DNA of 64,000 nucleotides from Poriferisodalis sp965116715 (GTDB lineage Bacteria > Actinomycetota > Acidimicrobiia > Acidimicrobiales > Poriferisodalaceae), in the NCBI GenBank assembly GCA_965116715.1, contig OZ220724.1:1302001-1366000 (forward strand). Direction: 5' to 3'. A model generated the notes under the pieces. It was given only the letters and a program-made list of their open reading frames with translations. It did not search any database and was not told the origin of the DNA. A program made the translations under genes and the position numbers. This document shows, in pieces, positions 7,299 to 14,959 of this stretch. Numbering within the stretch: the stretch's first letter is position 1; each line of letters starts with the position of its first letter.

Positions 7299-9779
7299 TC
7301 AGACTGTTGAAGGGGATGCCGCCAACGGCTTGACGAGCACGAGTTCGCAGAGATCGACACCAAGTCGCAGGTGATCCTTGGTGCGAGCGTCGAGATTCAC
7401 GCCTGAGCCGTTGAGGCGTCTGCTCGCGACCTGGATGAGATGCGCCGCCGCCGCTGTGGGCAGTTTGTCCTGCGCGCAGGCCAGCAGAAGCTCTGGGAGC
7501 AGCAAATCGAAGTCAAAGTCAAGACTCTCGAGTTCTTGCAGAAAGCCTGCGCAATCGTCGCTCTGGGGTCCCCACCAAGTCTCGTGCGGTTCGCACCACC
7601 GAAGAACGCACGAATGAATCAGGCCATCAAAGTAGGACCGCAGGATTCTGCGAAGATCGAACTGAGTCCAAGTCGGCGCACCGTCGGCTCTCGCTCGAAG
7701 GCGCGCCGCCTGCATAGATGCACCAACTGCGCAAAGCGTCTCACGGCTACCGAGCTCTTGCCCAAGATAGGAATGTGGTTGAAGCGACGGGCCGGCGCGT
7801 CCAAGCAGGGTCCGGCCTGGCAGCGCCGTCTGTTCGGCCTCTTCCATGGCTGTCAACTCCTCGAGCCGTCGGGAGAGTTCGCCAGAATTCAAACCTCGTT
7901 GTTGGGCAGCGCGGTAGGTGTCTCTTTCCGTCGTGAGAGGAGACCAGTCCGGCATGTATGTCAGCCACAAGGCGAGAAGTCGCTTGCCGCCGTCGGGGTC
8001 GGTGAAGGTATTCCGGATAATCGCCCAGACACGGTCGTCCTCGGGGTGGGCATGCACAACGACGCCGCAGAAGCTCGCATTGGGCCACTGCTGACGCCCC
8101 GCCAGAAACGCGCGTTGGCAGGACAGACCAGTGCGGCTTCCGAGCGCGAGCACCAGCACGCTCGAGGCCTCTGCGCCCTCTGGATGGACTGACAAGTCCA
8201 GCCCTTCGTCAATCGAATAGCCGCACCAGGTGGCTTTCGCCGCTACGAATCCGTGTTCGACGAAGGCGTCGCACAGGCGTTGCCACTCGTCGTCGGAGAA
8301 GAGATCCCGCTCCTGCTGCTCGAATATCACCACCCCCGCGCTGCGGGCGACGAGGCTGTGTGCTTGCTGCACCTGGTCTCGAACACTGTCAGCGCCGCTC
8401 CGCTTGGGAAAGCTCTCGAAGCTCGCGAGACGCTTCCCGATCAACTCGTCTGGATGTTCCGTCAGCAAATGCGTCGGTTCGAAGAAGACGGATTCCTGAA
8501 TGACATGAACCGATTCGGACCCCGGTCGTGTACCGGTCGGTCCGAGCAAACTGACGGCTTCGTCTTGTTCCCGGGACTCGTTGTACGCCTCCCATACGCT
8601 CGCGTTGCGGCTCGCGTCAAAGATGTCCGGAACGACGAGATCGGGCTCCGGCAGGATCATGGCTGACATTGCGCGCGGATTGATCCGGACGAGCCGTGCG
8701 GTGCGCGAGTCTCGGCAAAGCGGACAGTCGTCGTCGTTGTGCCCCGACTCGTCGTAGTCACCCAGACTGAGCCACGGATCCTCGATGGCTCTGTTGAGCG
8801 CGGCGCTCGTCGCTAGAGCATGGCGCTCTTCGGGGTTGACCTCCGAGTCTTGATGTTCGCTCGAAGTGTCATGCCCTACATATGCGCATGTGGCACCCGG
8901 AAGCTGTCGTGAGACCACTTGCTCGATTCGGACATTCGGGGCGCCTAATGCCGCGCAAGCGCTCAGGAGCCGTTCGGCAAATCCTCCGCTATCGGTGACC
9001 GAGACCAGCCCGAGTAGGGGATTGTCAGGGGAGATGCGTAGCAGGTTTCGTTGAAGGCCCAGTGTGCTTGACGGGTAACGGTCCAGCGCGACAACTGGCT
9101 GCGCGTCGGCTGACGAGTCGGGCAAGGCCGCTCGATGACGCTCCGTGGCTGCCTGAAGCTCGACGACAAGCGGCATCAGAGTTCCGACGTCCAAGATCAG
9201 CGTTGTTGGCGCTTCGTCGCTCAGCGCAGCGTAGAGCCAAGTTGAGAGGGCAGCAGCAGCTCTGAGGTCTTGGAATGCGTCTGCAATGCGAACAAACGAA
9301 CTCGTATGCCTTCCTGACGGGAGTCGGTAGTGATAGCCGTTCGGCGACCAGATGGCGCCACCCCAGTCCAGAAAGGCCCGTAGTTCAATTGAGCGCGCCC
9401 TTGCGAGCAATACCTGCTCATCGCCGCGAGAGTCAGCAGCGTCAGCGCTCCAGACGATGGTCGGCTCGCGCCCGATCTCAAACACAATGACGCCCAGATG
9501 TGCATCGGAACCGACACTTCCAAGTCGTTCTTGAAGCGCCTCTGCCGCCTCGTCGGCTGCATGCCATCCCTGCTCGGGGGAGCCCCAGCGAACGAGTACC
9601 CAGCGTGGTCGCCCGACGAGATCGAGCGGTACTTCTCGGATATGACCAGCGGCGGTTTCCAATCGTGCAGCTCGATCTGCGAGGTCGAGAAATGTCAGGC
9701 CCCCGCCGGTAGCGCTCGCACGAAGGGCTCGATCGGATCGAAATGGAAGCCGCGCGTATGCGTCCCGTGACTCGATCAT
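7299..9779 (-). CDS. 826-residue protein with possible phosphoribosyltransferase-like region, partner of a GHKL ATPase
   Basis: I do not recognise a named family. Around residues 150–165 the text YRLPSGRHTSSFVRIADAF strongly recalls the SGRxS/T segment of orotate phosphoribosyltransferases, and it is followed by TLILDVGTLMPLVVELQAA and by LGLVSVTDSGGFAERL (about 257–272), which could be a degenerate PRPP loop. A CPLC pair at 352–355 after an acidic stretch may be half of a metal site. A second α/β region (about 450–620) contains VRDQVQQAHSLVARSAGVVIF, and the C-terminal third looks helical. It starts at ATG 9779, 15 bases after the stop of the GHKL gene, so the two form an operon. Base composition is visibly less GC-rich than the neighbours, suggesting transfer. 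Function unknown; a conflict/defence role is inference only. Confidence 0.6.
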   Translation of the reverse strand: MIESRDAYARLPFRSDRALRASATGGGLTFLDLADRAARLETAAGHIREVPLDLVGRPRWVLVRWGSPEQGWHAADEAAEALQERLGSVGSDAHLGVIVFEIGREPTIVWSADAADSRGDEQVLLARARSIELRAFLDWGGAIWSPNGYHYRLPSGRHTSSFVRIADAFQDLRAAAALSTWLYAALSDEAPTTLILDVGTLMPLVVELQAATERHRAALPDSSADAQPVVALDRYPSSTLGLQRNLLRISPDNPLLGLVSVTDSGGFAERLLSACAALGAPNVRIEQVVSRQLPGATCAYVGHDTSSEHQDSEVNPEERHALATSAALNRAIEDPWLSLGDYDESGHNDDDCPLCRDSRTARLVRINPRAMSAMILPEPDLVVPDIFDASRNASVWEAYNESREQDEAVSLLGPTGTRPGSESVHVIQESVFFEPTHLLTEHPDELIGKRLASFESFPKRSGADSVRDQVQQAHSLVARSAGVVIFEQQERDLFSDDEWQRLCDAFVEHGFVAAKATWCGYSIDEGLDLSVHPEGAEASSVLVLALGSRTGLSCQRAFLAGRQQWPNASFCGVVVHAHPEDDRVWAIIRNTFTDPDGGKRLLALWLTYMPDWSPLTTERDTYRAAQQRGLNSGELSRRLEELTAMEEAEQTALPGRTLLGRAGPSLQPHSYLGQELGSRETLCAVGASMQAARLRARADGAPTWTQFDLRRILRSYFDGLIHSCVLRWCEPHETWWGPQSDDCAGFLQELESLDFDFDLLLPELLLACAQDKLPTAAAAHLIQVASRRLNGSGVNLDARTKDHLRLGVDLCELVLVKPLAASPSTV

Positions 9780-9794
9780 TCGCAGTTCAACGAC

Positions 9795-10820
9795 TTACAC
9801 GCTTGCGAGCGCGTCCTGACGCACCCCTGCTGAAGGCGTCACCTCGCGCCTCACCGCGTCCAAGGTCAGGTGTGCAATCGTGCCCCGGATGCCTTCTGCG
9901 GCGTATTCGGCGGAGGCCCATTCTCTGGATTGGCCCTGTCTCCCAATGTGCATCGCACGGCCGGGGCCAAAAGACGAGATGAGGTTGATGGTGCCATTCC
10001 AGCGCGAGACGTACCTACTGATGGTGAACAGGCCGTGGCCATCTTGAGCTCCACAGACCTCGCGCTTCTCGTAGACGGACTCCACAAGGTTGGTCATGAC
10101 GGCCAATGCAGCCTCAGCGGACGGCGTTCCCCTCGTCGTGAGACAGTTGACACTTCGCCGTCGGGAGATCATCGCCTCGGCCTTCGCTTTCGCCGAAGTG
10201 AAGATGCCCATGCCATTGTCAACGACGACAACCTGGAGTCTGTTGTGGCTCAGTTCCCCGCCGCCGGCAGTCGCGCTGACGAATGCCATCGCTTGATTAG
10301 CACGCGCCCAGCGGTGAACGTTGTCGACCAACTCGAAGAAGCACTGGTCTGCGTGGCGTCCGAAGCGTTCCCGCTCCGGATGGCCGTTGGCAACATGCAG
10401 GCCGTCGATCCAGTGGTAGCGCCGGCCATCTGGCTCGGCAGGAGGGGGCCTACGCAGTCTCGACTCCAGCTTTGAGACCACGCGCATGCGATCTGACGTC
10501 TCGAAGTCGTAGTGCTCAAGCGCGAATGGCTGCTTCATTGCGGCGATTCCCAGGGCTTCGGGCACCGAGACTGTCGCGCCGCCGATTTCCAGCGGAATAC
10601 TCCTACGGTCGGCCGCAAACACGAGGCCAGCGCGGGCAAGGCGGCGCCTGATCGTCTGCGACCCAGGCAAGATGATCTTGGACGGCGGCTGCGATGTACC
10701 TAACACCCAGAGCGCATGCGCGAGGTCGCCGGGCTGGATGGTCGCCGTGTCGCCGAGGCCCGACAGATCAAGCGGCTGTGATGGCGCAACAGCCAGCTCG
10801 TGCAGCTTCAGATCAGCCAC
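9795..10820 (-). CDS. GHKL-type ATPase protein, first gene of island
   Basis: The 341-residue protein carries a Bergerat-fold ATP-binding region in its middle: N-box FFELVDNVHRW (Glu163, Asn167), G1 box VVVVDNGMGIF (Asp201, Gly203), G2-like GAQDGHGLFTISRYV (about 258–271) and a G3-like GIRGTIAHLTL (about 310–320). There is no histidine-kinase phosphoacceptor domain, sensor or membrane segment, so it is not an ordinary two-component kinase. The N-terminal 130 residues form an unrecognised domain. Start is GTG 10820. It is encoded directly upstream of the 826-residue PRTase-like protein. GHKL ATPases without kinase partners often drive conformational switching (MutL, Hsp90, MORC-like); the role here is not known. 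Confidence 0.75.
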   Translation of the reverse strand: MADLKLHELAVAPSQPLDLSGLGDTATIQPGDLAHALWVLGTSQPPSKIILPGSQTIRRRLARAGLVFAADRRSIPLEIGGATVSVPEALGIAAMKQPFALEHYDFETSDRMRVVSKLESRLRRPPPAEPDGRRYHWIDGLHVANGHPERERFGRHADQCFFELVDNVHRWARANQAMAFVSATAGGGELSHNRLQVVVVDNGMGIFTSAKAKAEAMISRRRSVNCLTTRGTPSAEAALAVMTNLVESVYEKREVCGAQDGHGLFTISRYVSRWNGTINLISSFGPGRAMHIGRQGQSREWASAEYAAEGIRGTIAHLTLDAVRREVTPSAGVRQDALASV

Positions 10821-10926
10821 GTCACTGACTCATGCGTCGTCGGACGAATCCGATGCCTGTTGCCTGCCACATCGTCAGTTCTACTAGAAGCCGCATCCAA
10901 CACACTGTCGATTTTGCGACGCTGAT

Positions 10927-11985
10927 TCAAGCGCTGGTCTCGGCTGAAGCGTCGGGCGGGCTCAGGTCCACCTCGTCGTCGTCCGGGAGGCCACGCGAAC
11001 CCAGCCAGTCGTCGTCGAAGACGCGGCTGAGGTAGAGGCGGCCTGAGTCGGGGATCAGCGTGACCACGAGCGAGCTGTCCGCTCGGCCTGCAGAGTCCAG
11101 CTCGGCGGCGACGCGGAACGCACCGGTCACGGCCGTGCCGCCCGAGCCGCCGGTGAGCAGGCCCTCGCGCCTGGTGACACGCCGTGCCATCGCGAACGAG
11201 TCGGCATCGGTCACCGGGATGACCCGATCGACATACTTGGCGTGGTACGTGGTCGGCCAGAAATCTTCGCCGATGCCCTCCACCAGGTAGGGGCTGCCGT
11301 CGCCGCCGCCGTACACCGACTCGGGCGGATCGGCCACGATGACCTCTATGGCCGGGTTCTGCTCCTTCAGGAACCTCCCGACGCCGCTGACCGTGCCACC
11401 GGTGCCGGCACCGGCCACGAAGTGCGTCACCCTGCCACCGGTCTGATTCCAGATCTCGGGTCCCGTGGTCTCGTAGTGCACACGCGGGTTGTTCTGATTC
11501 GAGTACTGATCGGGCGAGAACGCCCGAGGGGTCTCGGCCTTCAGGCGCCTGGCGGTGGAGTAGTACGAGCGTGGGTCGTCGGGATCGACCTTGGCGGGGC
11601 ACACCACCACTTCGGCGCCGTACGCACGCAGCAGCGCCACCTTCTCGGGCGCCACCTTGTCAGTGCAGACGAAGATGCAGCGGTAGCCCCGCTGGGCTGC
11701 CACCACGGCCAGGCCCACGCCGGTGTTGCCCGAGGTGGGCTCCACGATGACATCGCCAGGCTGCAGCCGCCCATCGGCCTCGGCAGCATCGATCATGGCG
11801 ATGGCGGCCCGATCCTTCACCGAGCCGCCGGGGTTGGCGACTTCGAGCTTCGCCACCACCGGCGTGACGATATGCGGTGCCACCCGGCCCAGCCGCACCA
11901 TCGGCGTGTCGCCCACCAGTTCCAGCACTGAGGGCGCGATGTCCAGACCCTCGAGGGCCTCGGGCATCGGGCCGTTGTCGCTCAC
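10927..11985 (-). CDS. Cysteine synthase / cystathionine β-synthase family PLP enzyme
   Basis: This is a fold-type II PLP enzyme, 352 residues from GTG 11985. It shows VGDTPMVRLGRV, the Schiff-base Lys in NPGGSVKDRAAIAM, the substrate loop PTSGNTGVGLAVVA, the phosphate loop GAGTGGTVSGVGRF and the LTGGSGGTAV serine contact. It lacks the C-terminal CBS-domain pair of full cystathionine β-synthases, apart from a short acidic tail. Likely substrates are O-acetylserine or serine plus homocysteine; together with the γ-enzyme at 5970–7169 it could form a reverse trans-sulfuration route. GTG 11985 has TAGGCT ending 8 bases upstream; ATG 11967 is an alternative start. Confidence 0.88.
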   Translation of the reverse strand: MSDNGPMPEALEGLDIAPSVLELVGDTPMVRLGRVAPHIVTPVVAKLEVANPGGSVKDRAAIAMIDAAEADGRLQPGDVIVEPTSGNTGVGLAVVAAQRGYRCIFVCTDKVAPEKVALLRAYGAEVVVCPAKVDPDDPRSYYSTARRLKAETPRAFSPDQYSNQNNPRVHYETTGPEIWNQTGGRVTHFVAGAGTGGTVSGVGRFLKEQNPAIEVIVADPPESVYGGGDGSPYLVEGIGEDFWPTTYHAKYVDRVIPVTDADSFAMARRVTRREGLLTGGSGGTAVTGAFRVAAELDSAGRADSSLVVTLIPDSGRLYLSRVFDDDWLGSRGLPDDDEVDLSPPDASAETSA

Positions 11986-11993
11986 GGCGCCAC

Positions 11994-11999
11994 AGCCTA
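11994..11999 (-). promoter_or_regulatory. -10 box TAGGCT for leaderless CBS-like start
   Basis: TAGGCT ends 8 bases before GTG 11985; it supports this start over ATG 11967. Confidence 0.4.
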
Positions 12000-12080
12000 G
12001 GAAAGCCGACCGGGACACACCCCCGGACCTCTGCGGCTCGCGCCAGAGCGGACCAGTCGTGGGGGCCGAGCCTCACAGGG

Positions 12081-13000
12081 TCAGCTGAGCAGTTCAGCCA
12101 GTGGCGACAGGTCCGAGTGGACCAGATCGACGCCGCCTTCGGGCAGCACCGACACCTCGTGCCACAGTCGCAGCTTGGGCGGGCGCCCGAGCAGGTGCAC
12201 GGTGGACAGGAACGAGTGGAAGATGGCCAGGTGCGTGGAGTGCGATTTCGACCACGCCTCCAGCGAGGCCAGGTCGTCGAACCAGCCGACGAAGCTGGTG
12301 GACTGCAGATCGTCGCCGTCGATGGTCTGCTCGCGCAGGAACCGGCTGGAGATGCAGCCCGTGTCGCGGTTGGCGGCCAAGAACTCGATGCCGGCCCGCA
12401 GCTTCGGCTCAATGTCGGTGAAGTACATCTCCCGCTCGTCGTCTCCCACTTCTGGCCCGAGCGAATGAGGCACAGGTTGGCGGGCAGCGGCGAGCCCGCA
12501 GCGGCCTCGAACGGGTCGTCCGCGCTGGCTGCCATGCGGTCGCGCGCAGCGCCCCAGTAGTCGTGCAACTCGGTGAGATCCACCGAGGTCAGGTTGCGCA
12601 CGCCCGGCAACGGCCGCTTGGTCCCGGCAATCGTTTCCCAGCGCTCTGCGGGAATGACGGCCGTCTCGCAATAGACGCCGGCCCGCCGCAGCGCGTCGCA
12701 TCCGTCGCGCCAGCGCTCGTAGGCCTCCGGGTCGACCCAGTAGGCCATGAACACGGTCTCGACGGCGCCCCGCGCTTCGTCGGCGTCGTCGCCCTCCTCG
12801 GTGAAGTTGACGATCCGGGCCCGCTCGACGTGGTCGGGGGCGTTCTCACCGCTGGTCAGCGCAGCCTGCAGCTCGGCCAAGGTGTCCTCGTTGTCGCGGC
12901 CCTTCGAGAAGACCATCGAATACGCGGTCAGCTCGGGGAAGTCGACCACGCACCAAGCAGGAGCGCTGGGCGTGTGCCCCTCAGGTCGGTTCGCTGCCAT
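12081..13000 (-). pseudogene. Aldoxime dehydratase-like gene with a single frameshift
   Basis: The two halves together resemble the haem-containing phenylacetaldoxime dehydratase family, which converts aldoximes to nitriles. The N-terminal part runs in one frame from ATG 13000 (after GGAAGGA) through PLPANLCLIRSGQKW. The reading then continues one frame over with GDDEREMYFTDIEPKLRAG to a stop at 12081 (ending LSPLAELLS). The break is at about 12441–12448, in a run where one G appears to be missing (TGGGAGAC). No slippery heptamer or stem is evident, so this is either a recent inactivating indel or a sequencing error. Without repair the first frame runs on into the downstream CBS-like gene. 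Total repaired length would be about 306 residues, shorter than the roughly 350 of characterised Oxd enzymes. Confidence 0.7.
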
Positions 13001-13073
13001 CGGTATTCCTTCCGTGGTTCACGCGCCGCCCCACTTGGTCGCGCCCCCGCAGCGAAGCGTACGGCAACGCTGT

Positions 13074-13517
13074 TCAATCACTCCAGACGATCTTGAACTC
13101 GCCTGTCCCGAAGTCGAACAGGACCTGCCGGGCGATGTGACGCAAGACATCTGTCCCAATGAGCGCATCGCAGCCTGCAGCGGGAATCTCCAGCAGGGAG
13201 ACCAACGCGCTGAGGCCGGGCGGTGGCTGCATCGTCGCCTGGTTGTCTCGCACCGGAGTGTGGATGTGGACGACGAATCCGTCCGCCGCCACATCTCCTG
13301 TCACGGTGCGCACGCTCAACATCACCGACTGCGCTTCGTTGTCGCCCAAACCGAGGCTGTCGACAACACGCTGCGAGATTCCGGACGCGTTTGCCCCCGT
13401 ATCGATGAGCGCCGCGAATGTCTGCATCGCTCCCGTCGTCGGCGAACTGATCGGTAGCGAAACAACGGCTTGATGGTGCCCATCGAGTTGGCCAGAGACA
13501 TCACTGGACGGCAGCAT
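13074..13517 (-). CDS. Retropepsin-like aspartic protease domain protein
   Basis: A single-domain protein of 147 residues with the aspartyl-protease signature AALIDTGANASGIS (Asp39-Thr-Gly-Ala) and a C-terminal DALIGTDVLRH block (about 118–127) that matches the hydrophobic-Gly strand of retropepsins. Single-domain members act as homodimers, each giving one catalytic Asp. No signal peptide or membrane segment is visible, so it should be cytoplasmic. It follows an 82-residue orphan gene by 60 bases, and the region has lower GC than its surroundings. The substrate is unknown. Confidence 0.75.
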   Translation of the reverse strand: MLPSSDVSGQLDGHHQAVVSLPISSPTTGAMQTFAALIDTGANASGISQRVVDSLGLGDNEAQSVMLSVRTVTGDVAADGFVVHIHTPVRDNQATMQPPPGLSALVSLLEIPAAGCDALIGTDVLRHIARQVLFDFGTGEFKIVWSD

Positions 13518-13577
13518 CGTCTGCTCAAGGTGCGCTGGGCCGGTGAGCTGCCGCTTGTGGGATCAGTGCGCCGCGGC

Positions 13578-13826
13578 TCAGTCGAGCTGGCGTGGGAGTG
13601 GGACTCCGCCGAAGAAAATCGGCGTATCACGGACCTCCTGCAGCGTGAATCGGCCTGCGCCGTGCTTCGACAGCCCAGTTTCGAACGCCGTCCCCACATC
13701 TGGGAAAAAGGCGGTGACCTCTCGGTCGCAGATCAATGCGACCTCCCCGACATGCGCCGCATCAGGCGCTGCCTCAAGGAGCGCCGTGAACGCTCGGAAG
13801 TTCGCCATCGCCTCATCACGGGTCAT
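13578..13826 (-). CDS. 82-residue hypothetical protein
   Basis: Starts at ATG 13826 (MTRDEAMANFRAFTALLEA) and ends LPRQLD. The start is supported by TATCGT ending exactly 7 bases upstream. The product is small, soluble and mixed α/β with no motif I recognise. It lies between an EamA transporter and the retropepsin-like gene on the same strand, and may be co-transcribed with the protease. A longer open frame reaching upstream to 14312 is antisense-like overlap with the EamA gene and was discarded. Confidence 0.55.
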   Translation of the reverse strand: MTRDEAMANFRAFTALLEAAPDAAHVGEVALICDREVTAFFPDVGTAFETGLSKHGAGRFTLQEVRDTPIFFGGVPLPRQLD

Positions 13827-13833
13827 GTTGCCG

Positions 13834-13839
13834 ACGATA
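13834..13839 (-). promoter_or_regulatory. -10 box TATCGT for leaderless 82-residue ORF
   Basis: TATCGT ends 7 bases before ATG 13826, the modal spacing of this window's leaderless starts. Confidence 0.45.
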
Positions 13840-13900
13840 CCCAGCAGCAGCCGACTCCCCGGGGATTGGCCATGCTGTGCTCGGGCCCCACAGGTCGGCT

Positions 13901-14824
13901 TCAGTCGGCGGTGGCAGGTGCTCGCGTGGCGCGTCGGTTCAGGAGGAGCCCGGCCACTACGAGAGCTGTGCCGAAGACCTGGCCGACGGCGATCTGCTCG
14001 TCGAGCAGGAGGGTCGCAGCGACGCCGCTCGTGATCGGCACCGTGAACAGCAGCGGCGCCACGCGTTCGGCGTCGAGGTGGCCGAGCACCCAGTTCCACA
14101 CCGACCAAGCGACGAACACCGGCCCGATGACGACCCAAGCCATCGCGGCCCAACCAGTCGCGTCCACACCGCTCCAATCCTGCGAAGCCAATGTGGGCGC
14201 CGTGAGTGCGAGGACTGGAACGGCGGCAATTGTCGTGGCGTACGTCGTCAGCGTGAATGGTTTGAAGTGAGCGACCAAAGGACGGATGGTCAGGAGGTAC
14301 GTCGCATAGCACGCAGCGACCAGCAGCGTCACGAGGTCTCCCCAGCCGATCGAGACCGATGTACGAGCCGTGACGAACAGCACGCAGCCTGCAGCGGCTA
14401 CGGCCACGGCAACCAAAGAGACCGGCGCAGGAAGCCTCCGATTTCCCAAGGATGTGAACAACATCACGAAGAGAGGAACGACGGCCAACAGCAAAGATGC
14501 CGAAAAGGCGCTCGTGAGCGACAGCCCGACGCTGAATCCGAATACGTACCCGCAGAAGCCCACGACGGCGACGGCGACAAGTCTCCCCCGATGCTCCCGA
14601 GACACTGGGGTGACACCGCCTGTGAGACTCAGCACGACCCAGCCGAGAACCGCCATCGAGATGAATCGGATGAAGTTGAACGGGCCCACATCAAACTGGT
14701 TCAGCGCCTCCTTGGCGAAGACGAAGTTGACCCCCCAGGCGGTCACTACGACGCAAGCGACGATCCAAACCACTGTCGTAGATACCTGTTGCCGAGAGCG
14801 ACCGAGTCGAGAGCCGGCGGACAC
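13901..14824 (-). CDS. EamA/DMT-family transporter
   Basis: A 307-residue membrane protein with ten hydrophobic segments arranged as two EamA repeats: repeat one from VVWIVACVVVTAWGVNFVFA to about residue 150, repeat two from SIGWGDLVTLLVAACYATYL to the C-terminus, ending LLLDEQIAVGQVFGTALVVA. The family exports amino acids, nucleosides and other metabolites; the substrate here is unknown. Start GTG 14824 has TAGCTT ending 6 bases upstream. Local GC content is lower than in flanking genes. Confidence 0.85.
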   Translation of the reverse strand: MSAGSRLGRSRQQVSTTVVWIVACVVVTAWGVNFVFAKEALNQFDVGPFNFIRFISMAVLGWVVLSLTGGVTPVSREHRGRLVAVAVVGFCGYVFGFSVGLSLTSAFSASLLLAVVPLFVMLFTSLGNRRLPAPVSLVAVAVAAAGCVLFVTARTSVSIGWGDLVTLLVAACYATYLLTIRPLVAHFKPFTLTTYATTIAAVPVLALTAPTLASQDWSGVDATGWAAMAWVVIGPVFVAWSVWNWVLGHLDAERVAPLLFTVPITSGVAATLLLDEQIAVGQVFGTALVVAGLLLNRRATRAPATAD

Positions 14825-14830
14825 GGCGAC

Positions 14831-14836
14831 AAGCTA
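14831..14836 (-). promoter_or_regulatory. -10 box TAGCTT for leaderless EamA start
   Basis: TAGCTT ends 6 bases before GTG 14824. Confidence 0.45.
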
Positions 14837-14959
14837 GAGCTGTCCCGAGCGAGCAATCTGGACAATCCGCGTATGTGTCCGAGAATATCTGAAAACCTGC
14901 CGCCCTTCTACACGTTCGCCTTGGCGACTGCAATCAACGGACGCCGACGCGGGCGGCGG

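Noticed and set aside
7299..10820. Island as prophage or transposon
   Set aside because: No integrase, transposase, terminal inverted repeat or duplicated tRNA end was seen at either boundary.
12081..13000. Programmed frameshift in the aldoxime dehydratase-like gene
   Set aside because: No slippery heptamer or downstream stem was seen; a single base loss explains the break.
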